From a virus: a stretch of DNA of 21,840 nucleotides. Positions 1 through 6,299 of the stretch are shown here, one piece after another. The notes under the pieces are model-generated. The model made no database searches. It saw only the letters and a list, made by a program, of their open reading frames with translations, and had not been told where the DNA came from. Position numbers and translations under genes: made by a program. Within the stretch, counting starts at the first letter, position 1. Every line of letters starts with the position of its first letter. The stretch is from positions 1 through 21,840 of the IMG/VR virus record IMGVR_UViG_3300033273_000059; one strand, 5' to 3'.

Positions 1-137
1 AACCAACCATTAGGATCTAACCAGAAGTGACTCATTGTGCCACCATAACCTTCCTCAATGTCTTTGGTTTGACATTCAGTTTCCGTGAAGTGATTGCCAA
101 GATTATATGAGGATCGGAAGTAATCAAACATGCCCAT
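1..137 (-). CDS. Conserved phage protein of unknown function, 3' part cut by window edge
   Basis: The reading frame begins with an ATG at 137 and runs open to the left edge, giving 45 complete codons. The protein starts MGMFDYFRSSYNLGNHF and continues with a short Cys-containing segment (ECQTKDIEEG) and aromatic residues. An ATG at 131 (MFDYFRSS) is an alternative start. Its ATG shares one base with the TAA stop of the upstream 160-residue gene (TAATG), so the two are probably translationally coupled. I believe similar N-termini occur in unnamed proteins of T4-like cyanophages, but I cannot name a function. The C-terminal part lies outside the window. Confidence 0.72.
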   Translation of the reverse strand, partial: MGMFDYFRSSYNLGNHFTETECQTKDIEEGYGGTMSHFWLDPNGW

Positions 138-619
138 TATGTTACACCATTAGCAGAGTCAATATCGTTATCCAACTTACCCTGTGCTTCAAGCTCAGCA
201 ATATACTTGTTCTTCCAATACATTGCCTCTACATTATCAGCAACCGTATCCGTTTTCTTCTCCAATCGTGCCCATTCTTCTTCTGCTTTCTTCCAATCCT
301 CAAACTTAGCCTTCAAATCCTCATCCATAGTCAGCTCATACTCAGCACAAACTTTGCGCTGTTCTTCTTCGTTGGTGTGATCATTGAAGACCAATGACAT
401 AGCACCGCTACGGATAGATTGTGGGCACATACCAACACACAGCATGAACTTCTCAAACAATTTGAAGTATTGTGTGGCATTGAGATCAGCAGCAGGTGCT
501 GTGATCACATAATGCTCTTCAGGGATAAAGTCATCATCAACAGTAGAACCAAACCCACTGTTATAGGTGGGAGTCCAGGTAGCATCAAACTTGAATGTCA
601 GTTCAGCGTTGTAAGTCAT
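137..619 (-). CDS. Conserved hypothetical protein, 160 aa, coiled-coil-like C-terminus
   Basis: The protein has 160 residues and no membrane segment. The N-terminal half is rich in Thr, Asn, Phe and Tyr and looks like beta structure (MTYNAELTFKFDATWTPTYN). Residues about 85-150 are strongly charged and helical (AEEEWARLEKKTDTVADN), suggesting a coiled coil. Its ATG overlaps the TGA stop of the upstream membrane-anchored gene by four bases (ATGA), and its own stop shares a base with the next start. It therefore belongs to the polycistron that begins at the late promoter near 2600. A virion or assembly role is an inference from this position only; I do not recognise the family. Confidence 0.8.
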   Translation of the reverse strand: MTYNAELTFKFDATWTPTYNSGFGSTVDDDFIPEEHYVITAPAADLNATQYFKLFEKFMLCVGMCPQSIRSGAMSLVFNDHTNEEEQRKVCAEYELTMDEDLKAKFEDWKKAEEEWARLEKKTDTVADNVEAMYWKNKYIAELEAQGKLDNDIDSANGVT

Positions 620-1395
620 TTGGGCTTGAGCGTTTGTCTCAATGCCATTATAGCACGGTTTCGGTCCCGTTGCTCGTTTCTGCGTTCGGCAGTGGACAGT
701 ACCTTAACTGTCTTCCCCCTGATCTTGGCAATCTTCTTCATCACCTTCTTGACTGTTGGTTTGACAACCTTCAATAGAATGTCAGCAAGAGGTTTAGCAA
801 GCAGTGCTGATGCTGTTGCTACCACAGCAATACTTGCGGTTGTCATCACGACACCAGCACTGGGAGCACCAGCAATAATTTGTTCTGGCAGTGGTACCTT
901 CTCTGTTATCTGAACGCACTCCTTCCCTATAAGTTTGTATTCAGTAACCTTCTTCCTGAAACCTTCGATGTATGTTCCTACAGGTTCCTTTGCCTGCTGT
1001 GCTGGTGTAGGACAATCGATCTTAGCAGTGACAGGATTTGCTGTTGGTGGTAGTTCTACCTGTCCTGGTGGTTCTGGTTCTTTCTTCTGTCTGGTATCAA
1101 CACCAGCAGGATAAGTGGGAACTATCTGCTCAGGTTCATAATTAATAGGATTAAAATTAGGAAGACCAGAATCGCAGTACGTAACCAATCCTCTGTCGTC
1201 ATCACTTCCGACAGTTTTGGATTTGTTGTTCGCTTCGTGTGCCTCAACACAGCCAGGCACGTCAACGATAGGCACACCAATATTTACCACAACTGGTGGT
1301 GCTGCAGGGATTGCGGGTGAAGTAGTATTAAGAGTATTGGGTATTTCAATCTCCCCAATATCAATATTGGGAGAAGTAATAATAGGGATATCCAT
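616..1395 (-). CDS. Proline-rich single-pass membrane protein, unknown function
   Basis: From ATG 1395 the protein has 259 residues. I reject a TTG two codons upstream because the ATG shares one base with the TAA stop of the previous gene (TAATG). Residues 1-165 are rich in Pro, Val, Ile and Thr (DIPIITSPNIDIGEIEIPNT) with scattered cysteines. A hydrophobic Ala/Val segment spans about 179-200 (MTTASIAVVATASALLA). It is followed by a very basic tail of about 55 residues (VKKVMKKIAKIRGKTVKV, then Arg-rich). This looks like one transmembrane helix with a proline-rich arm on one face and a positively charged, nucleic-acid- or lipid-binding tail on the other. It sits in a run of four such proteins, so a virion or envelope-contact role is possible but unproven. 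Confidence 0.8.
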   Translation of the reverse strand: MDIPIITSPNIDIGEIEIPNTLNTTSPAIPAAPPVVVNIGVPIVDVPGCVEAHEANNKSKTVGSDDDRGLVTYCDSGLPNFNPINYEPEQIVPTYPAGVDTRQKKEPEPPGQVELPPTANPVTAKIDCPTPAQQAKEPVGTYIEGFRKKVTEYKLIGKECVQITEKVPLPEQIIAGAPSAGVVMTTASIAVVATASALLAKPLADILLKVVKPTVKKVMKKIAKIRGKTVKVLSTAERRNEQRDRNRAIMALRQTLKPK

Positions 1396-2003
1396 TAGCA
1401 ATCATTAAATACTTGACCAACCTCAGACCCAATAGCAGATCCAGCTTTTTGTCCTAGAAGCAGTGCCCAACCACCTGCCAACCAACCCACGTATGGAATA
1501 CCAGACAGTGCAGGGACTGCTACGCCAGCAGCAATAGCACTACCTGCCATCGCACCTTGTGACCGTGCTCCAGCGTCCGCCACTATGCACTCGATGTCTT
1601 TTGCAGACTTTCCCTCTTCTGTAGTCGCACCTCCTAGGTTTCTGTTACCTTCTCTGGTGTATTCATCACGACGAAGCTCACGACGCATCTCAACTTGCTC
1701 CCCAAACAATCCTTGCTTGCTTTTATTCAACTGCAAAGATCTATTTGATTCTAATACTTTAGGATCATCTGCACGATACTCAATCTCATATCCATCCTTA
1801 CCTGCTTTGATTCGGTAGGATGAATATGGACCACGGGGGATATTAATAGTTGGTATTTGCTGGACCCTCTCTTGTGGTCTGAGCACATATCCTAGAAGTC
1901 CAATGTGAGCAATGCCAACCAAAGATAACAATGCCAATCCAGCGATCTTAATTGGCGATCTTTTAGTTGTTGGTGTTTCCGTTGGCGTTTCGGTCTTTTT
2001 CAT
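1395..2003 (-). CDS. Membrane protein with N-terminal TM helix and glycine-rich hydrophobic C-terminus
   Basis: The protein has 202 residues. A Thr/Pro/Lys N-terminus (MKKTETPTETPTTKRSP) precedes a clear transmembrane helix at about 19-41 (IAGLALLSLVGIAHIGLLGY). The middle, 45-145, is soluble and charged with many arginines. The end, about 148-195, is hydrophobic and rich in Gly and Ala (AGSAIAAGVAVPALSGIPY, then QKAGSAIGSEVG) with glycine-zipper-like spacing that could insert into or pack within a membrane. Two cysteines flank this region. It starts two bases after the stop of the upstream 89-residue membrane protein. Function is unknown; a lysis, injection or structural role is inferred only from hydrophobicity and the late promoter upstream. 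Confidence 0.8.
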   Translation of the reverse strand: MKKTETPTETPTTKRSPIKIAGLALLSLVGIAHIGLLGYVLRPQERVQQIPTINIPRGPYSSYRIKAGKDGYEIEYRADDPKVLESNRSLQLNKSKQGLFGEQVEMRRELRRDEYTREGNRNLGGATTEEGKSAKDIECIVADAGARSQGAMAGSAIAAGVAVPALSGIPYVGWLAGGWALLLGQKAGSAIGSEVGQVFNDC

Positions 2004-2005
2004 TG

Positions 2006-2275
2006 TTAGAGGGGGAGAGCGGGTCCTGTCGTCTTAGGAAGGGACGCACCACCTTGGGGAATAGCACCGCCTGTTACCTCAGGCATCTTGGGCATAGCAG
2101 CATCCAGCATACCAGGGAGAGCAGCAGTGACTGCTTCCGTTGCTGCTTTAGCAGCAGCACTCTTTGCTTGGTCGATCAGGGCATCCTTATTAAGAAGGAC
2201 GTAACCAGCACCACCGATGAGGGTAACACTGGTGAGACCTGATAGCAGGGCGACAACGTTAATTAGTTTTTGCAT
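2006..2275 (-). CDS. Small single-pass membrane protein with Ala-rich helix and Pro/Gly tail
   Basis: I chose ATG 2275 (89 residues). A longer frame would need a TTG at 2302 and overlap the upstream gene further. One transmembrane helix or uncleaved signal anchor covers residues 2-27 (LINVVALLSGLTSVTLIGG). An alanine-rich amphipathic helix follows (AKSAAAKAATEAVTAALPG), then a Pro/Gly/Met-rich unstructured tail ending ALPL. The start lies inside the end of the upstream 105-residue membrane gene (17 nt overlap). No family is recognised. The layout of anchor, helix and flexible tail fits a membrane-tethered accessory protein. Confidence 0.72.
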   Translation of the reverse strand: MQKLINVVALLSGLTSVTLIGGAGYVLLNKDALIDQAKSAAAKAATEAVTAALPGMLDAAMPKMPEVTGGAIPQGGASLPKTTGPALPL

Positions 2276-2576
2276 CTTTCTTTGGTTCGATAGCGGAAAC
2301 AACTTCGGGTTCTTTCTTAGCTACTGCTTTGCCGTTTCCGTTACCACCTGATTTAGCAGGAGACAGTCCGAACGCAGCTAACGAGCCAGAAAACACCGAG
2401 GCGATAAAGGTAGGATCAAAATCAAGAATCTTTTGACCGTTTGGAAGTCTAACGTAGGAAAATGTGAGGAGAGAAGCAGACCAAATAAGTACGACGACTT
2501 TCACCAAATTACCAAGAACTTCACTTTTATCTTCATCGTGGTCTTCCTTCTCTACAGCGGGTTTTGTATCCGACAT
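2259..2576 (-). CDS. Small two-TM membrane protein with charged ends, first gene of a late operon
   Basis: The protein has 105 residues. An acidic N-terminus (MSDTKPAVEKEDHDEDKSEV) is followed by a transmembrane helix at about 24-43 (VKVVVLIWSASLLTFSYV), a short loop, and a second hydrophobic segment at about 56-73 (TFIASVFSGSLAAFGL). It ends in a hydrophilic Gly/Lys/Glu-rich tail. Small size, two helices and charged ends resemble many phage holins in outline, but no family match is asserted. It is the first gene after the late promoter at 2598-2604, with about 21 bases between that element and the ATG. Holin or structural membrane protein are both possible. Confidence 0.78.
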   Translation of the reverse strand: MSDTKPAVEKEDHDEDKSEVLGNLVKVVVLIWSASLLTFSYVRLPNGQKILDFDPTFIASVFSGSLAAFGLSPAKSGGNGNGKAVAKKEPEVVSAIEPKKDAKTN

Positions 2577-2597
2577 AATAGAGAGGTAAGGCTCAGT

Positions 2598-2604
2598 TAT
2601 TTAG
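2598..2604 (-). promoter_or_regulatory. Late promoter (CTAAATA) over the stop codon of the preceding gene
   Basis: The minus strand reads CTAAATAACTG over 2604-2594, with the heptamer at 2604-2598. This matches the relaxed T4-type late promoter seen in cyanophages (T4 consensus TATAAATA). Its TAA is also the stop codon of the 62-residue gene. The same 11 bases occur before the probable gp3 gene. It would drive the membrane-protein genes to the left. Confidence 0.65.
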
Positions 2605-2789
2605 CAGTCATCACACTGTTCTTTATGCCACTTCTTACGAACCTTCTTCAGTTCTTTCAGTTCCATTTTGATGTTTTGATATGCGGTCTCAGCATCAAGT
2701 TTCTTTGCCATTTCCATAGCACAGATCATACTGACCCTGGTACCAAATAGTTGGACCGCCTTATCATAACAATCCATCTCATCGTACAT
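2601..2789 (-). CDS. Small hypothetical protein, 62 aa, downstream of regA
   Basis: The protein has 62 residues, acidic at the start (MYDEMDCYDKAVQLFG) and basic and helical at the end (LKELKKVRKKWHKEQCDDC), with a CxxC-like pair in the last residues. No domain is recognised. It starts two bases after the RegA stop, so it is the last gene of the gp62-regA unit. The late promoter for the next operon is built over its stop codon. In T4 the DNA polymerase gene 43 follows regA; here this small gene takes that place. Confidence 0.72.
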   Translation of the reverse strand: MYDEMDCYDKAVQLFGTRVSMICAMEMAKKLDAETAYQNIKMELKELKKVRKKWHKEQCDDC

Positions 2790-2791
2790 AA

Positions 2792-3220
2792 TTAAACCTC
2801 AGCAGTTTTCTTCTTGCCGATGTTGTACTTAGACTCAAGAATCCACTCGCCTTTCTCACGGAAGGCAATGACTTTAATCTGATTGAGAGGAGCGATGTCT
2901 TCAATTTGACTCTCAGTCACAATACTAATCAGACCCCAGTCGGACAGGAGTTTAGTAATTCTGTTGCGACGTTGCACATCATTTGTTGTTAGGTTGGTGT
3001 GCTTACCATCCAGAGCAAACAACTCTTTGAAGTGAACGATATAATACTTTCCTTTCTTGTGTAGAATATGACAAGACTGAAACAATTTCTTTTCTTTGCG
3101 TGACGCTACACCAATTCTAGTAAGAGTCTCACGCACTTTTAGAAAATCATCTGGTTGGTGGAGGGTAACCTCTACCATCATTTCAGGATCCCAAGCGATC
3201 TCGGTGGCTTGATCCATCAT
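2792..3220 (-). CDS. regA: RegA translational repressor of early mRNAs
   Basis: RegA binds translation start sites of phage early messages and blocks ribosome loading. The match to T4 RegA is strong along the length: PDDFLKVRETLTRIGVA, then FQSCHILHKKGKYYIVHFKE, then a DWGLI segment and a KYNIG ending. The protein has 142 residues against about 122 in T4. The extra part includes about 14 residues before the M that corresponds to the T4 start (MVEVTL). I keep the longer start because its ATG overlaps the gp62 stop (ATGA) and lies six bases from a perfect GGAGG. The order gp62-regA is the same as in T4. Confidence 0.93.
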   Translation of the reverse strand: MMDQATEIAWDPEMMVEVTLHQPDDFLKVRETLTRIGVASRKEKKLFQSCHILHKKGKYYIVHFKELFALDGKHTNLTTNDVQRRNRITKLLSDWGLISIVTESQIEDIAPLNQIKVIAFREKGEWILESKYNIGKKKTAEV

Positions 3221-3621
3221 CCTTTGCCTCCTGTATTCATTTTTGATCTAATCAATTCAATCTGATCTTTAGTCAGAATTCGTAACGCATCCCGTGCTTT
3301 TTCATCTGAATACTTGAAGTAATCTTTGATGAGGTCAAAGTCTTCTACCTTGTCCTTCTTCTGCCAGGGAGAGAAACGGCGTTTCTTTCTCAAACTATTT
3401 AGATAAAACGAATATTGAAGATCATTATCAAGACCGTGCAAGCGATTCATCTCGTTAGCATACATAATCGCATCAACGTGACTAGACAAACAACGGTTGA
3501 CAATGTATGCAGGATAGTTCTTACCAAATCCCTCACCATTCTCACCCTCCAGAAGATTATCCTTAGAGAAGTTGATGGTGTTTAGGTAATCTTTCAGAGG
3601 GTACTGGTCGCGCTTGCTCAT
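3217..3621 (-). CDS. 62: Clamp loader small subunit gp62
   Basis: The small subunit works with gp44 to load the gp45 sliding clamp onto primed DNA. The protein has 134 residues, shorter than T4 gp62 (187) but similar in layout. Recognisable parts are the N-terminal FSKDNLLEGENG, the segment YPAYIVNRCLSSHVDAIMYA, and the basic LRKKRRFSPWQKK patch that resembles the T4 RGKRYGKW region. Its position directly before regA supports the call. The ATG overlaps the stop of the upstream oxygenase (ATGA) and has GAGG seven bases before it. Unlike T4, it is separated from gp44 by about 3.2 kb of inserted genes. Confidence 0.82.
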   Translation of the reverse strand: MSKRDQYPLKDYLNTINFSKDNLLEGENGEGFGKNYPAYIVNRCLSSHVDAIMYANEMNRLHGLDNDLQYSFYLNSLRKKRRFSPWQKKDKVEDFDLIKDYFKYSDEKARDALRILTKDQIELIRSKMNTGGKG

Positions 3622-4139
3622 AATATATCCTCAAGTTGGGTGTCGTCAGTTGGATGTGATTGGAAAACAATACTATACCGTCGAGGGTACCCATCACGTA
3701 CAGGGGGACGTGCAAGGTGAGGAATAGTAGAATCAAACTTAATCATTCTACCTGCTCTAGGGAGAACTGACTTTATGATGTCGTCAGTTTCAGTCTCAAT
3801 AAAGATTGTCTCACCACCCATATCAACAGACCACTCAAGATTTACATATAACAAATATGTAATTCCCTTTGGACTAAACGAATCGACGTGGGGTGAAGGT
3901 GAATCACCGTGCCTAAAACAGTTGTATAGACACTTTTTTGCTGGAGGTTTTCCTATTGCTTCGTAGATCTTAGCAGCAATAGGTTCCATCTCATCCATAT
4001 TGAACGTGTTACCAAGCGTATAGTTTGCTCCAGTATCGGGACTATCTGCTAGACGCTGCCACCCACTATACATATCCAGATAATAATATGCCTCTTGACA
4101 GAGGCGACGTGAGATAGCGTTGTCAATAACTTCAATCAT
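3618..4139 (-). CDS. 2OG-Fe(II) oxygenase, prolyl-4-hydroxylase-like
   Basis: The protein has 173 residues and is a compact double-stranded beta-helix dioxygenase. The iron triad is complete: H84-x-D86 (PSPHVDSFSPKG) and H141 (STIPHLARPP), with R153 or R154 (YPRRYSIVFQS) as the 2-oxoglutarate-binding basic residue. The segment DMGGETIFIE is typical of the prolyl-4-hydroxylase-like group. The family couples decarboxylation of 2-oxoglutarate to hydroxylation or demethylation of protein, nucleic acid or small molecules; the substrate here is unknown. The start overlaps the Dam methyltransferase stop by eight bases (ATGATTGA) and the stop overlaps gp62 by four, so it is co-translated with both. 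It is one of four oxygenase-like genes in this island. Confidence 0.85.
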   Translation of the reverse strand: MIEVIDNAISRRLCQEAYYYLDMYSGWQRLADSPDTGANYTLGNTFNMDEMEPIAAKIYEAIGKPPAKKCLYNCFRHGDSPSPHVDSFSPKGITYLLYVNLEWSVDMGGETIFIETETDDIIKSVLPRAGRMIKFDSTIPHLARPPVRDGYPRRYSIVFQSHPTDDTQLEDIL

Positions 4140-4953
4140 AATTTCGTACTAGCAGTTCTTTCCGCTTAGATTGTTCAAGGTTGTACGACCCAGTGGATCG
4201 CATTGTATAAGTTAGGTTCCACTCAGTGAGGTTGTAGTGTTGAAACAACTCACGAGTATTATCGTTTGAGTTATAAGTAATCATCCAATCGTGTTTGGAT
4301 GCTCTACACACCTCAGCAAAATACTTATGATCAAAACCCTTGTGCATTGTTCCACCCCTACCACCATAGAGGAAGTCTTTGATGTCGTAAGGGGGATCCA
4401 GAAACACAAAGGTCTCGTCGGTACCATCTTCCATAAGCAGATCACTATAATCGTTGTTAGTGATATGCCAATGCTGAATCAACTCCTGAAAGTCAGGAAG
4501 TCTTTTCATACCCCGTGCACTGAAGTTGGAGTTAGATGCTTGTGCAGAGAATGAAGAGTTCTCAGTGAGTCCAGAGAAGGAGCATTTATTTAGAACATAG
4601 AAGTAAACTCCCTGCATAAACTCATTAGCATCAGCGATCTCTTGCTTACACATAGCAAACAACTCTCGTGCTGACTCAGGGTCAGGATGCTTATCTTTCA
4701 GTGCAAGGAGAGTTTCTGACATACGGTCACCCTCTTCCTGCAGTTGCACCCAGAAGTTGTACAGGTAATAGTATTTGTCATTTACCCACACATCTGCTTC
4801 TGGGTTTGCCTTAGTAAAGGCAATAGCAACAGAACCACCACCAAGAAACGGTTCACGGTAGTCGGTAACATTGTCAGGGAATTGGAGTAGCAGGTATTGT
4901 GCTGCTCGGGATTTACCCCCTGGGTACCTGAGGGGTGTCTTCAGAGATTTCAT
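4132..4953 (-). CDS. dam: DNA adenine N6-methyltransferase (Dam / D12 class)
   Basis: The protein has 273 residues, matching the D12-class (alpha) N6-adenine methyltransferases. The order of motifs is right: N-terminal LRYPGGKSRAAQYLL (motif X), REPFLGGGSVAIAF at about 33-46 (motif I, AdoMet binding), and VFLDPPYDIKD in the second half (motif IV, catalytic DPPY). Such enzymes methylate adenine, often in GATC. GATC sites are common across this window, for example near 14 and 113, so no avoidance is apparent. The start overlaps the upstream 78-residue HTH-like gene by 41 bases. No later ATG would preserve the conserved N-terminal motif, so the overlap is likely real. Probable roles are protection from host restriction or marking of phage DNA. 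Confidence 0.9.
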   Translation of the reverse strand: MKSLKTPLRYPGGKSRAAQYLLLQFPDNVTDYREPFLGGGSVAIAFTKANPEADVWVNDKYYYLYNFWVQLQEEGDRMSETLLALKDKHPDPESARELFAMCKQEIADANEFMQGVYFYVLNKCSFSGLTENSSFSAQASNSNFSARGMKRLPDFQELIQHWHITNNDYSDLLMEDGTDETFVFLDPPYDIKDFLYGGRGGTMHKGFDHKYFAEVCRASKHDWMITYNSNDNTRELFQHYNLTEWNLTYTMRSTGSYNLEQSKRKELLVRNYD

Positions 4954-5149
4954 AATCAGGTTGATGGTACTTCAAGTATTCCCAGAAGGTTAGTTTCATT
5001 TCCTTCTCGGTCATCCCACAGTGCTTGGCAGCAGTGGGCAGATTCATTGTAGCACGAAAAAGTGCTTGGTTTGCCTCTTCCACATTTTGTGGTGTTGTCT
5101 TGACCTTTGGTTCGATCAGTTTGGACAGGTCAGTTTTGAATAGACCCAT
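4913..5149 (-). CDS. Small protein with helix-turn-helix-like segment next to dam
   Basis: The protein has 78 residues. The second half (LPTAAKHCGMTEKEMKLTFW) has the spacing of a helix-turn-helix: a helix ending in AAKHCG, a turn, then a second helix beginning at T-E. The N-terminal half is Lys/Pro-rich and may be flexible. It starts with a one-base overlap (TAATG) with the oxygenase upstream and runs 41 bases into dam. A DNA-binding or host-transcription-modulating role is an inference from the motif alone; the family is not named. Confidence 0.68.
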   Translation of the reverse strand: MGLFKTDLSKLIEPKVKTTPQNVEEANQALFRATMNLPTAAKHCGMTEKEMKLTFWEYLKYHQPDYEISEDTPQVPRG

Positions 5150-5691
5150 TAATAGGATGCCTCCATACCTCTGACAGTTATGTTACCAGACACTGAGATC
5201 CTTTGTCCATCGCATTTGAAAGGATACACATAATGATTCAACCAAGATGGGAAGATAAACACATCGCCCTTATCAGGTTTGATGGGTCCGAAGGTGCTTC
5301 TAGCACCAGGTAACTTCTCACCATAATTGAAGAAAATAGAACCTGCTGCTTGACTTTCTTCCCACATACCCTCAGGGATGTCAACGAAAGCCACAAAACT
5401 GTATTCACCATCGTGACTGTGCACTGGTTGCCAGTCACCAGCAACAGAGAAATTTACCCAGAGAGGTTCAACATCAATTTCACCTTTGATAAAAAGGTAC
5501 TCTCGAATCATATCGTGGAGTTCCTTAAGGACAGAATCAGATGGGTAAATATACAACTGATCCGTAACTTCACCAACAAGGATCGATGATGCATCAGCAT
5601 CTGCTTTGAAAGCATCCTCTAAAAGTTGCTTACGAATCCTTTCACTAAGTTTCCCCCTATACATCAGGGGACCGAATGGAGTTAGTATCAT
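5149..5691 (-). CDS. Putative 2OG-Fe(II) oxygenase, TIGR02466-like
   Basis: The protein has 180 residues. The core matches the TIGR02466-type putative oxygenases: a WVNF strand at about 78-81, then WQPVHSHDGEYSFVAFVDIP with H91-x-H93, a GDVFIFPSWLNHYVYPF segment with H153, and QRISVSGN with R164. The usual HxD pair is HSH here, followed directly by D94, so the acidic iron ligand is not in the standard place and catalysis is not assured. The start overlaps the next upstream oxygenase by four bases (ATGA). It probably arose by duplication within the island. The substrate is unknown. Confidence 0.75.
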   Translation of the reverse strand: MILTPFGPLMYRGKLSERIRKQLLEDAFKADADASSILVGEVTDQLYIYPSDSVLKELHDMIREYLFIKGEIDVEPLWVNFSVAGDWQPVHSHDGEYSFVAFVDIPEGMWEESQAAGSIFFNYGEKLPGARSTFGPIKPDKGDVFIFPSWLNHYVYPFKCDGQRISVSGNITVRGMEASY

Positions 5692-6299
5692 ACATTCACC
5701 TTTAGATTGACCATATTTTGACCGTACGGTCCAAAGTTTACACCACCATCAGGAAGACAATTCCAAGCAATAGCAGCACGGGGTTCTGGTCCGTGATGTG
5801 GTACCGACCAATGTATCATCCAACTTGGCCAGATGAGTAGTTGACCAGGCGTCGGTTCAATGCCAACAGCATTCTCATACGTTCCACTAATGATCTCCAA
5901 CTGGTTCATCGTACGTGGCGTCAGAGGGTCTTGGAAGACCGTAGGAGACCCTTCTGTGAGGTAATAGATACCAGACAGGTAGGAGAACGGATGTCTGTGT
6001 GCCTGATGGCACCCACCGCTATCAGGACCACTTACGTTACCCCAAGAAAGGCATACCTTAAAATCACCTTGGAACTGCAGTTGTTCCTCTTCCTTGATCT
6101 CGGCAAGGCAACTCTCAATCCAACGATGAAGTTCTGAGAACTCTTCCCTCTCGTGAAGATCCCCCTTAGTGGTCTCCACCATATTTGGAATGTTAAACAA
6201 CCCACGCTCCAACTCCATAAGAGCTGAAAGCGTGGGCTCTACCAGATCCTTATTCTCAAAGGTGTAAAATTTAACTGGGAAGAATGTGTGAGTTTCCAT
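5688..6299 (-). CDS. Putative 2OG-Fe(II) oxygenase, TIGR02466-like
   Basis: The protein has 203 residues with the same plan as its downstream neighbour: WGNVS, then HQAHRHPFSYLSGIYYL with H101-x-H103, PTPGQLLIWPSWMIHW with H163, and RAAIAWN with R174. The LSGIYYL and LLIWPSW strings are hallmarks of the TIGR02466 group. As in the neighbour, an HxH pair replaces HxD. The start lies inside the end of the upstream oxygenase (29-base overlap); the ATG at 6299 is the only one that gives the full N-terminus. A hydroxylase role is a family-level inference. Confidence 0.78.
   Translation of the reverse strand: METHTFFPVKFYTFENKDLVEPTLSALMELERGLFNIPNMVETTKGDLHEREEFSELHRWIESCLAEIKEEEQLQFQGDFKVCLSWGNVSGPDSGGCHQAHRHPFSYLSGIYYLTEGSPTVFQDPLTPRTMNQLEIISGTYENAVGIEPTPGQLLIWPSWMIHWSVPHHGPEPRAAIAWNCLPDGGVNFGPYGQNMVNLKVNV

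Noticed and set aside
419-913. Plus-strand open frame of 164 codons
   Set aside because: It lies wholly opposite two well-supported minus-strand genes, has no ribosome site, and its translation has no recognisable pattern.
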